This document shows positions 47,396 through 55,402 of a DNA stretch of 64,000 nt, in pieces; position 1 is the first letter of the stretch, and every line of letters starts with the position of its first letter. The DNA is taken from assembly GCF_017876405.1 (NCBI RefSeq), contig NZ_JAGINW010000001.1, forward strand, positions 12,661,203 through 12,725,202, read 5' to 3'. This stretch comes from Kibdelosporangium banguiense (GTDB lineage Bacteria; Actinomycetota; Actinomycetes; Mycobacteriales; Pseudonocardiaceae). Both the position numbers and the translations under genes were made by a program. The notes under the pieces were generated by a model. That model did no database searches and had not been told where the DNA came from. It saw only the letters and a program-made list of their open reading frames with translations.

Positions 47396-48154
47396 TCAGG
47401 CAAGCAGGGTGGCACGGAGTTGCGTGTCGGTGAGGATCGGCAGTAGACGCAGCCGGTCTGCGAACAACCGGTTGGCTCCAGGCGCGTGCGCATAGCGCAA
47501 CATCGCGTGGACTACGTCCGCGAAAGGTTGTTCCCTGATGGTGTCGGCCAGATTGCCCATCTTTCGCACGTCACGCGCGGCGAGCGCCTGCTGCCAGCCT
47601 TCCAGGATCACGGTGACGGTGTCGTAGGCGACCTGCCGACCACGGCAAAGGATGTCCCGGTTGAGCTGGCAGATATCGATCGTGGCCGCGCCGCGGTCGG
47701 TCAGCGCGGTGTACCGGCCGATGCTCAGCGCGAGCCCGAGATGGTCGAACGGATCGTCGACGGTCGGGTCCAGCAGCAACGGGCGACCGTTGCCCGCCCG
47801 GGGAAAGGCGTCCCGTTTGTACCGGCTGTTGCATCCGGAACACGCGAGCAGGTGGTTCAGCCAGACGAAGGTCCGAAGTGGAGCCTTGGCCAGCGGCTCG
47901 TAGTGGTCGATGTCGGTGCCCTGGTTGTCCCCGCAGTACATGCACCGGCTCCGGCCACTGGCGAAACTTTCCAGCGACTCCCGCAGTCTGGTGCGGACAA
48001 GCGGACGGCCACGCCACAGCCGCCGGGCTTCGACGACCTGAGCGGCCAGCCGCGACTGCCGCCCGGAACCGGTTGTCCTGCCGATGGTCCTCGTCAGCGT
48101 CGCGAGCTGATCCGCCAGCGGGTCGGTGAGTTCCGGCCGGTGCAGGCGAATCAC
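47396..48154 (-). CDS. HNH endonuclease, PtuB-like (Septu-type cassette)
   Basis: A 252-aa nuclease. Residues ~68-115 form a zinc-bound HNH domain: CMYCG, then DIDHYEPLAK with the catalytic His, NHLLACSGCN and KRDAFP. It is followed by LLLDPTVDDPFDHL and QLNRDILCRGR, which resemble the TIGR02646 retron/Septu HNH family (PtuB). GTG 48154 overlaps the ATPase stop (GTGA), so the two are made together. In Septu systems PtuB is the DNA-cutting effector controlled by the PtuA ATPase; that role here is inferred. No reverse transcriptase is nearby, arguing against a retron. Confidence 0.82.
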   Translation of the reverse strand: MIRLHRPELTDPLADQLATLTRTIGRTTGSGRQSRLAAQVVEARRLWRGRPLVRTRLRESLESFASGRSRCMYCGDNQGTDIDHYEPLAKAPLRTFVWLNHLLACSGCNSRYKRDAFPRAGNGRPLLLDPTVDDPFDHLGLALSIGRYTALTDRGAATIDICQLNRDILCRGRQVAYDTVTVILEGWQQALAARDVRKMGNLADTIREQPFADVVHAMLRYAHAPGANRLFADRLRLLPILTDTQLRATLLA

Positions 48155-49515
48155 CGGGGCGCCGTCCGGGACAGGCGCCTGGCGACCTCCCCGACCCGGG
48201 TCACGGGCGAACTGGTGAGCATGCTCTTGAGCTCGTCGTACCGCGTCTGCTGCTCACGGTTCGCCGTGCCCTCCAGGACCAGCATCTCCAACGAGACCAG
48301 TTCCTCACGCAAGGCGTTGGCCTTGTCCGAATACGCGGTGTCCAGGCCGAACAGGTCGGACAGCACTGCGTCGTCGCCGGTGCCGTAGACGATGCGCTCC
48401 CACAAATCCGTGCCCACGATCTCCGGCGCCTCCGGCTGGTCGGGGCCGGGCAGCCGGATCAGGCCGCCGGGATCCGCCGCCTGGCAGATGTACGGGCTGT
48501 GCGTGGTGACGATGAACTGAACAGCCGGGAAATGGCTCTTCAGCCATGCCCCGATGCGTTTCTGCCATGAGACGTGCAGATGCGCGTCGACCTCGTCGAT
48601 GATCACCACGCCCGGCGCCGTCACGACGGGAGTCTTGGCGAACAGGTCGTCGAAGAGCGGAAGCTCCCCGTAGGCCTCGTACATCTGCTTGAGCAGGTCG
48701 ACGACCAACGACACGACAGTGCGGTAGCCGTCGCTCATCTCGCGCAAAGGAAACCGGCGTCCGTCACTGTTCACCCAGAGTCCGTCGGAGTCGACGGACT
48801 CGATGCGGTAGTCGTCCGGCAGCAGCCCGTCGCCCAGGATGCTGAGGGCGCCTTCCTTGAGCTGCTTCGCGCCTGGGCGTTTCTCCAGCGATCGCAGGTG
48901 CTGTTCGATCAGCCAGCTCACGCCTTCGGCCAGGGACGCGTCCTCGTGGAACAGACTGGCCATCCGCGCGACCGGACCGGACGTCAGCATCAGGCGCTGG
49001 GCGTCCCCGGTGCCGCCGACGAGCCTGCGAAACGGACCGTACGCGGCTGAGAACCACCCCGTCGGATTGTCCTGCCAAGGCCCTCGCCGGGCGGCGGTTC
49101 TGGCTTTGCTGCTGGAGTTGAACTCCCCGAGCGACGGCTGCACCGGCCGCTGGAACACGTTCCCGTTGATGTCCGGGGCCGTCCACTGCAACCCGGCCCA
49201 GAACGGCGTCGCCGGCGGCCGCCCCGACTTGAACTTCTCCCACGCCGAATCGAAGTGCACCAGTACCTCGGCCTGTGCCTCAGGAGCGCCCGCGGAGATC
49301 CAGTTGTCGAAGTCCGCCACGAGGTTGCGGGCCACCGCGGGACCGCCCAGCGCCAGCGCTATCCCCCGCAGCAGCGAAGTCTTGCCCGAGCCGTTGCGGC
49401 CCGCCAGCACAGTCCACCCGGCGTACGTTCCGTCCGGCCGGCGCAGGTCGAGATCGACCTCGCGGACACCGTGAAACCCCTTGATGTTCCGCAAGCGCAC
49501 CCGCGACACGTACAC
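48151..49515 (-). CDS. AAA/ABC-type ATPase, PtuA-like (Septu-type cassette)
   Basis: A 454-aa ATPase of the AAA_15/AAA_21, OLD/SMC-like class. It starts with VRLRNIKGFHGVREVDLDL, has Walker A AGRNGSGKTSLLRGIALALG (~40-55), the signature-like RRFPLREMSDGYRTVVSLVVDLL, Walker B GVVIIDEVDAHLHVSWQ and the H-loop FIVTTHSPYICQAAD. There is no TOPRIM nuclease domain, so it is not a full OLD protein. GTG 49515 follows GGAGG; GTG 49509 and TTG 49530 are alternatives. Paired with the overlapping HNH gene, it matches the PtuA-PtuB plan of Septu defence. Confidence 0.85.
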   Translation of the reverse strand: MYVSRVRLRNIKGFHGVREVDLDLRRPDGTYAGWTVLAGRNGSGKTSLLRGIALALGGPAVARNLVADFDNWISAGAPEAQAEVLVHFDSAWEKFKSGRPPATPFWAGLQWTAPDINGNVFQRPVQPSLGEFNSSSKARTAARRGPWQDNPTGWFSAAYGPFRRLVGGTGDAQRLMLTSGPVARMASLFHEDASLAEGVSWLIEQHLRSLEKRPGAKQLKEGALSILGDGLLPDDYRIESVDSDGLWVNSDGRRFPLREMSDGYRTVVSLVVDLLKQMYEAYGELPLFDDLFAKTPVVTAPGVVIIDEVDAHLHVSWQKRIGAWLKSHFPAVQFIVTTHSPYICQAADPGGLIRLPGPDQPEAPEIVGTDLWERIVYGTGDDAVLSDLFGLDTAYSDKANALREELVSLEMLVLEGTANREQQTRYDELKSMLTSSPVTRVGEVARRLSRTAPR

Positions 49516-49604
49516 GCCGCCTCCAGCCAAGTCTCCGAAATCCGGCCTCGCCGTACATTACCGACGATCACCCGGCCCGGCCCGTGCTGGATCGGTGCTG
49601 ACGA

Positions 49605-49636
49605 GGGGTGGTTGCCGCCCGAAGGCGGCAACCACC
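49605..49636 (-). terminator. Hairpin terminator after the subtilase gene
   Basis: A 14-bp perfect stem, GGGTGGTTGCCGCC (49605-49618) with GGCGGCAACCACCC (49623-49636), loop CGAA, lies 16 bp past the stop of the subtilase on the minus strand. It insulates the ATPase-HNH cassette. Confidence 0.75.
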
Positions 49637-49651
49637 CTGCTCATCTACTCA

Positions 49652-52600
49652 TCAGGGTGTCGTGCGGTCTGGCCGCTGGGTCACCCGGATGCCGTTGACG
49701 ATCGGGGCTCCGGACCGCGAAACGAAGCGGACGTTGAGCTGGCCGTCGTCGACCTGGACGAACTGTGAGGTCGCCAGGGCCGCGAATCCACCGACCTCAC
49801 CTGCGACGTCCAGGGCGGGGGTCACGAGTCTGCCCTCGATGATGACGTCGAACAGGCGCGCGTTCGGGTCTGTCCAGCCGAGCTCGGCGTAGTTGAGCTC
49901 GACCTGGTAGATGCCCTTGGCGAGGTTGTCGAAGCGGTACTCGTACGCACCCTCACGCTGGGTTCGGTACATGGACTGCTCCGAGGTGCCGGAGATCGTT
50001 TCGGTGGTCGAGACCGGCTTGGAGGACTGGCCCAGCCAGCCCGCGCCACCGGTCGAGTACGCCTGGTCCGGGCTCCAGGAGTCGCCGAGCGTGTCGACGC
50101 CGCCGTTGCCGCCCGAGTCCAGCGCGATCCGCGACTTCGGCACGACCACCTTGACCGGGATCGAGATGGTCGAACGCTTGGCCGCGTTGGTGGTCAGGAA
50201 GATCGTCGCCGCGTGCACTCCCGGCTGGAGGTTCGTGGCGTCGACGGTGACCTCGACCTGTTGCCCGCCACCGGCCACGAGGCTGCCGGACGCGACGCTC
50301 TGCGAGAGCCACGGCACGTCGGCGAAGCTCGGGATCGGCGTCTCCACCAGAGTCACCTTGCTCTTGCCCGCCAGCTGCGAGACCGCCCAGAGGTTGCCGG
50401 TCTCGTCAAGCTCGAGGCCCGCACCGGAGAACGCCGTCGGGTCCGGGTCGGGCACCGAGGTGATCACGGCACAGGTGTCCGGGTTCACCGCGGTGATCAC
50501 GTCCGGCGAGGAGTTCGTGGAGATCCACAGCACGCCGCGTGGCGAGTACGCCAGCCCGGCGATGTTGAACAGCGCGCCGCCCGGCGCGCACTGGCTGACC
50601 AGCGCGCCTGGGTCCGGATAGGACAGACCCTTGACCTTGTAGATCACGCCCTGGTTCCAGCCGCCGATGTAGAACGTGTCGTCGTCGGCGCGGTAGGCCA
50701 GGCCGCGCTGCGAGATCGAGGACCACGGGCTGCCGGTGATCGTGTTGGTGACCTGGCCGGTGGCCGGGTTCAGGCACCGGATGGCGTTGTCGCCGCCGAC
50801 CGTCACCTGGCAGAGCAGGCCACGGCTCGGGATGTAGGTCAGGTCCGCAGGCCAGCCGCCGAAGCTCGCCGGGAACTTCCGGGCGAACGAACCGTCCGCG
50901 CTGTACTGAGCGATGGCCAGGTCCGTGGAGTCCGACACCCACACGCTGCCGCCGCCGAACCCGGCGCCCCAGCCCTTGGTCAGATCGTTGGCGAGCCAGG
51001 ACTTCAACGGCTCACCGGGTGCGTTCGGCTCCACGCGCGCCACATCGCTCTGCCCCTGGGTGGTGCGGGCGTTGGGGTCGATGTTGCGTGGCACCGAGCG
51101 GGCCGCACGGGCCGGGGGCTCCTCGAGGGTCCCGCCGGAGACCTCCTTGAACTCCCAGTTACCGGTGGCCGATCCGCTGTTGCGGACGGTCAGGGTGCGC
51201 TTGCGGGTCTCCCCGGCCGGCACGACGACCTCGAACGCCGACGGGTTGGCTTCGAAGGACGGCGTCCGCAGCGCGAAGTCCTTGGTCAGGACCACGCCTT
51301 CGGAGCCGATCGTGAGGTTGGCCCGCTCGGACTCGTAGGCTGACCGGCTTGCCACGACGGTGAAGCTGCCCAGCGCGACCTCGGCCTGGTAGAAGCCGGC
51401 CGCGTCGGCGACCGCGTTGACCGTCTTGCCTGAACGCTGCAAAGTGACCGCCCCACCGGCGATCGGCTGCTTGTCGTTGGCGTCGGTGACCGTGCCGCGG
51501 ACCAGACCGGTGTTCGGCACCCGCGCCGAGATGGCGACGGTGTCGGACAGGTGCGGCTTCTTCACCGAGTACGGCAACGCGACCGTGCCGGTCTCGTTCT
51601 CCAGGCCGACCGTGGCACCGGCCCCGGCCTCAGCCGGGTTCGACTGGTCGATCCCGTTGTACTGCAGCTGAACCCGGCCGCCTTCGGTCAGGATCAGCTC
51701 GGCCGACAGGCGGCTGCCCGGCGCCGACTTCACCGTCACGTTGCGCCATTCCACAATGTACCGGCGGTTCGGAGCGACACCGTCGGTCGCGGTCCGGACG
51801 CTCGCGGAGGCGTCGACCACGAGGTCGTCCCAGAACGCGTAGATCGCGCCGTTCGGGGCGGCCGGAGCCGGAATCGCGCCACCGGGCGCACCGACACCCG
51901 CGAATGCGAGGTAACCGTCGGTGTGCACAGCACCGGTCTTGTATGTCTTGCCGTAGAACGTAACCGGGAACGGCAAGTCGACAGGCGCAGACGCGTTGTC
52001 ACCGGTGAGCGGGAGCGCGGTCGACGCGTTGACCCAGCCCGGTGCGACGTGACGCGGCGTGTAGCCGTACGCGTCCACCTTGGCGTCGAGAACGAAGTCC
52101 GCTGTCACGTTTCCGGTGACGTTCACGGACTTCCGCGACGCCTGCAGCCAACGGCCGTAGTCGGCGGCGATCTCGTACGTCCCGGCAGGCACACCAGCAA
52201 TGGTGTACGCACCAGCGGCGTCGGTCTTCACCGCGGCGATCGGCGTGTTGACGACGGACACCTCGGCGCCCGCGAGCGACGAACCGTCGACGCCCTTGAC
52301 GACACCCTTGACCGTGTAGCTGACCGCGGCCGGGAGGTCGAACGTGGCAGTGGCAGTCTGGCCCTCCACCACGGTGACCTTCAGTTCCTTGGCGACCAGG
52401 CCGAACTTGCTGGCCTTGAGGGTGTACTCGCCGACCGGCGCCTTGTCGAGGGCGAACTTGCCGTCCGCACCGGTGGTCTTGACCTGCGACGTCGGGCCGC
52501 TGATCTCGATCTTCACGCCGCCGGCGGGCTGGCCACCGCTGGTCACGGTGCCCGCGATGGCACCAGTCGGGCCACGCGGGGCCGCCTCGACCGCGATGAA

Positions 52601-54061
52601 GGCGTCCAGCTTGCCCTCACCCCAGACGTTGTTGTTCTCCGGCGTGCCACCGCACTGGGTGCTGTTGGTGTCCACGGCGGTCTGGTTGAGCAGGGCCCTG
52701 GTGGCGTTGATGTCCCCGGCGAGCGAGGGCGACGCCGACCAGATCAGCGCGACCACACCGGCCACGTGCGGCGACGCCATCGACGTGCCGGAGTTGGAAC
52801 CGTAGCTGCCGTTGGCGATCGACGAACGCACAGAGACACCAGGCGCGGCGATGTTCGGCTTGATGCTGTTGCCCGGACCCGGTCCACGCGAGGAGAACGA
52901 CGCGATGGCGTTGTTGATGTCGAACGCACCGGCCGAGTACGCGTTGGCGTAGTCACCCGGCGAACCGGAGGTGGCACAGCTGGACCCGCTGTTGCCGTTG
53001 GAGAACGCCGGGAAGATTCCCGCACGGTTCCAGGCGTCCACGACCGTCTGGTACCAGGGGTTGCCGCCGAGCGAGCTGCCCCAGGAGTTGTTCACCACGT
53101 CCGGCGCGAGGTCGGTGCGCGGGTTCTGGTTGTTCAGGTCGGTCGGCGCGACGATCCACTGTCCCGACGAGAGCAGGGCGGAGTCCGAACAGCTGTTGGA
53201 CTCGCAACCCTTGGCAGCGATCCACTTCGCGTTCGGCGCGACACCGATCTGGTTGGCGGCACCGTCGTCGCCGACCATGGTTCCCATCGTGTGGGAGCCG
53301 TGGTTGTTGTTGTCACACGGCGCGAGCGACGGGGTACCACAGACCTGGGACGGGTCGTGCCAGTTGTAGTTGTGGTCGAAGGTGCCGTCGCCCTTGTTGC
53401 CCCGGTACTTCCCCACCAGAGCGGGGTGCGTGTACTGGACACCGGTGTCGACGTTGGCCACGACGACGTTCTCGCCGCGCACGGAGAAGTCCGACCAGAC
53501 CTTGTTGGCCCGGACCCGGTCGATGTTCCACTCCACCGCGTTGACCTGAGCCAGCTCCTCGGCCTGCGAGGGCTGCTCGAGCGGGTGGAACTGCTCGGGA
53601 ACGATCTGACGGACCTCGGGGCGCGCCGCGATCTCGTCGACCAGCGCCGCGGTCGCGGTCACCTTGATCGTGTTGACGATCCAGAAGGGAGTGAACTCGG
53701 CGTTGCGCGCCGTCAGCAGCTCACGCAGACCCGCCTGAGTCTGATTGGCGTGCGCCACCTTGGCGTTGAACACGTCCGCGGTGCGCTGGGTGCCGGCCCG
53801 CCCCGACGACGACACCGAATTGAGGTTGGCCTCTGAGTTCAGGACGACGAAAAACGTTGCCGCGCCGGTCTTGGTAAGTGATTCCGTGACCGCTTTGTCG
53901 ATTTTCTGTGCCGCAGCGGTGCGCTGGGCAGCCGAATCATTGCCACCATTCGGACCAGCGGTCGCGAATGCCTGGGTCGAGTACACCGTCGCCAGAACGA
54001 AGGCGAGTACCGCGACCACCGTGGCCCTCAGTATTCCGCCATTCCGTCTATGCGTGGACAT
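49652..54061 (-). CDS. Large secreted S8 subtilisin-like protease with carbohydrate/adhesion modules
   Basis: A 1469-aa exported protease. A signal peptide (~10-35) is followed by an I9-like propeptide (~60-160) and the S8 domain (~180-490), with catalytic Asp in VANVDTGVQYTHP, His in NNNHGSHTMGTMVG and Ser in SGTSMASPHVAGV. After it come two carboxypeptidase-regulatory-like Ig domains (~500-650), an Ig-type/choice-of-anchor region with NPSAFEVVVPAGETRKRTL, a beta-propeller-like stretch (NPATGQVTNTITG) and a C-terminal malectin-like domain (DSWSPDQAY...YQVELNYAELGW). This is the bacillopeptidase F-like architecture. It is divergent from a TrmB/LuxR-type regulator that may control it. Confidence 0.92.
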   Translation of the reverse strand: MSTHRRNGGILRATVVAVLAFVLATVYSTQAFATAGPNGGNDSAAQRTAAAQKIDKAVTESLTKTGAATFFVVLNSEANLNSVSSSGRAGTQRTADVFNAKVAHANQTQAGLRELLTARNAEFTPFWIVNTIKVTATAALVDEIAARPEVRQIVPEQFHPLEQPSQAEELAQVNAVEWNIDRVRANKVWSDFSVRGENVVVANVDTGVQYTHPALVGKYRGNKGDGTFDHNYNWHDPSQVCGTPSLAPCDNNNHGSHTMGTMVGDDGAANQIGVAPNAKWIAAKGCESNSCSDSALLSSGQWIVAPTDLNNQNPRTDLAPDVVNNSWGSSLGGNPWYQTVVDAWNRAGIFPAFSNGNSGSSCATSGSPGDYANAYSAGAFDINNAIASFSSRGPGPGNSIKPNIAAPGVSVRSSIANGSYGSNSGTSMASPHVAGVVALIWSASPSLAGDINATRALLNQTAVDTNSTQCGGTPENNNVWGEGKLDAFIAVEAAPRGPTGAIAGTVTSGGQPAGGVKIEISGPTSQVKTTGADGKFALDKAPVGEYTLKASKFGLVAKELKVTVVEGQTATATFDLPAAVSYTVKGVVKGVDGSSLAGAEVSVVNTPIAAVKTDAAGAYTIAGVPAGTYEIAADYGRWLQASRKSVNVTGNVTADFVLDAKVDAYGYTPRHVAPGWVNASTALPLTGDNASAPVDLPFPVTFYGKTYKTGAVHTDGYLAFAGVGAPGGAIPAPAAPNGAIYAFWDDLVVDASASVRTATDGVAPNRRYIVEWRNVTVKSAPGSRLSAELILTEGGRVQLQYNGIDQSNPAEAGAGATVGLENETGTVALPYSVKKPHLSDTVAISARVPNTGLVRGTVTDANDKQPIAGGAVTLQRSGKTVNAVADAAGFYQAEVALGSFTVVASRSAYESERANLTIGSEGVVLTKDFALRTPSFEANPSAFEVVVPAGETRKRTLTVRNSGSATGNWEFKEVSGGTLEEPPARAARSVPRNIDPNARTTQGQSDVARVEPNAPGEPLKSWLANDLTKGWGAGFGGGSVWVSDSTDLAIAQYSADGSFARKFPASFGGWPADLTYIPSRGLLCQVTVGGDNAIRCLNPATGQVTNTITGSPWSSISQRGLAYRADDDTFYIGGWNQGVIYKVKGLSYPDPGALVSQCAPGGALFNIAGLAYSPRGVLWISTNSSPDVITAVNPDTCAVITSVPDPDPTAFSGAGLELDETGNLWAVSQLAGKSKVTLVETPIPSFADVPWLSQSVASGSLVAGGGQQVEVTVDATNLQPGVHAATIFLTTNAAKRSTISIPVKVVVPKSRIALDSGGNGGVDTLGDSWSPDQAYSTGGAGWLGQSSKPVSTTETISGTSEQSMYRTQREGAYEYRFDNLAKGIYQVELNYAELGWTDPNARLFDVIIEGRLVTPALDVAGEVGGFAALATSQFVQVDDGQLNVRFVSRSGAPIVNGIRVTQRPDRTTP

Positions 54062-54266
54062 AGTGCTCCTGTCTCGCGGCTTGGCCGCGAAAGGGGCCTG
54101 GCGTTACGCCGGTCGGCGCAAGGCCTGGCCGAACCCACTCCACTGCCCCTCCGACCTGTGTGAAACCCCCAAACGATCATCGCCCTGTAACACGGAGGGA
54201 CCCTTCGGATTGTGTGTACTCGGATACGCTGCGCTCCATGCCTGACGGTGGCGGACTGATGACATG

Positions 54267-54283
54267 ACGTGATTCCGTCACGT
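54267..54283. promoter_or_regulatory. Inverted repeat in subtilase/regulator intergenic region
   Basis: ACGTGA (54267-54272) and TCACGT (54278-54283) are separated by five bases. They lie ~50 bp upstream of the regulator start in the divergent promoter region. It is a candidate binding site for that regulator. Confidence 0.4.
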
Positions 54284-54335
54284 TTTCTGGCCGGAACGCG
54301 ACGTAGCTGGAAAAGAACCAACCGGAGGGGGTCTC

Positions 54336-55322
54336 ATGCTCGAGGTCGCCGGCCTCAACGCCGCCGAGGTGTCGGCCTACCGGACGTTACTGAGATTCCA
54401 GGCGGCCTCCGTGCCGGACCTGGCCGAACAACTGGGAATCAGCCAGCCGGAAGCCGCCGATCTACTGCGGGAGCTGGAGAATCGCGGAATGGCGAGCACC
54501 GAGCCCGGTGGCTCGCCACGCTATCGGGCGACCGCGCCGGACCTGGCTTTCGGCCCACTGTTGCAGAGCCGGGAGCAGGAACTACGGGAAATCCGCGCCC
54601 GCATCACACAACTTACCGACGAGTATCGCAGCCGGACGGCCGCATTGCGTGGCGCAAGCCATTTCGTCGAACTCGTGCACGGCGCCAAGGCGATCGCACA
54701 ACGCGTGGATCAGTTGCAGCGCAACGCCCGCAAGGAAGTGCGCGGGCTCGTCAAGCCGCCAGTTGTCGCAGTTTCTGCGCGGGACAACAAGGCAGAGTTC
54801 GATGTGCTCGCCGAAGGCGTGCGGTACCGGGTCATCTATGACCGGCAACTGTTGATGCTGCCCGGCGATCCGTATCAGGTGAGCGAGGCGGCCGAACGGG
54901 GCGAGGAAGCCAGGATCGCGGTCGACCTGCCGCTCAAACTCGCGATCGCGGACGACGATCTGGCGCTTGTCCCGGTGGCCGAAACACAGCCCGGTGGCGA
55001 GCCGTCGGCGGTTCTGTTGCAACCCAGCGGTTTGCTCGACGCGCTTGTCGCGTTGTTCGAAACGCTCTGGGTGTCCTCGACACCGATTCTGGTGGGGACC
55101 AATGGCGAACTCGACGAAGACCGCGCCGGTGAAGAACCGACAGCCGGCGACATGCGGCTGCTTTCGTTACTGCTCGCCGGTCTTACCGACCAGTCGATCG
55201 CCGCACAGCTGGGTCTGAGCACCCGAACGGTGCAACGCCGATTACACGATCTGATCAAAATCACCGGGGTGCGTACCCGGGTCCAGCTGATCTGGCAAGC
55301 CACCAAACGCGGCTGGATCTGA
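54336..55322 (+). CDS. TrmB-like N-terminal, LuxR-type C-terminal transcriptional regulator
   Basis: A 328-aa regulator with two DNA-binding modules. The first ~70 residues form a TrmB/MarR-type winged helix (LNAAEVSAYRTLLRFQAASVPDLAEQLGISQPEAADLLREL), followed by a coiled segment (LQSREQELREIRARITQL). The last ~60 residues are a LuxR-type HTH (LAGLTDQSIAAQLGLSTRTVQRRLHDLIKI). The middle resembles the phospholipase D-like effector domain seen in such actinobacterial proteins. ATG 54336 follows GGAGGGGG. Its placement between two large secreted-protein genes suggests it controls one or both. Confidence 0.87.
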   Translation: MLEVAGLNAAEVSAYRTLLRFQAASVPDLAEQLGISQPEAADLLRELENRGMASTEPGGSPRYRATAPDLAFGPLLQSREQELREIRARITQLTDEYRSRTAALRGASHFVELVHGAKAIAQRVDQLQRNARKEVRGLVKPPVVAVSARDNKAEFDVLAEGVRYRVIYDRQLLMLPGDPYQVSEAAERGEEARIAVDLPLKLAIADDDLALVPVAETQPGGEPSAVLLQPSGLLDALVALFETLWVSSTPILVGTNGELDEDRAGEEPTAGDMRLLSLLLAGLTDQSIAAQLGLSTRTVQRRLHDLIKITGVRTRVQLIWQATKRGWI

Positions 55323-55402
55323 TGTCCTGAATGGAAACAACGTGTTTCCTGGGGCACGAGCGAACAGAGTAACGAAGACGCCGCCGTCCGCGAGTACGGC
55401 GT

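Noticed and set aside
51551-53836. 761-aa plus-strand open frame opposite the subtilase
   Set aside because: Antisense shadow; no start with ribosome site and no recognisable fold.
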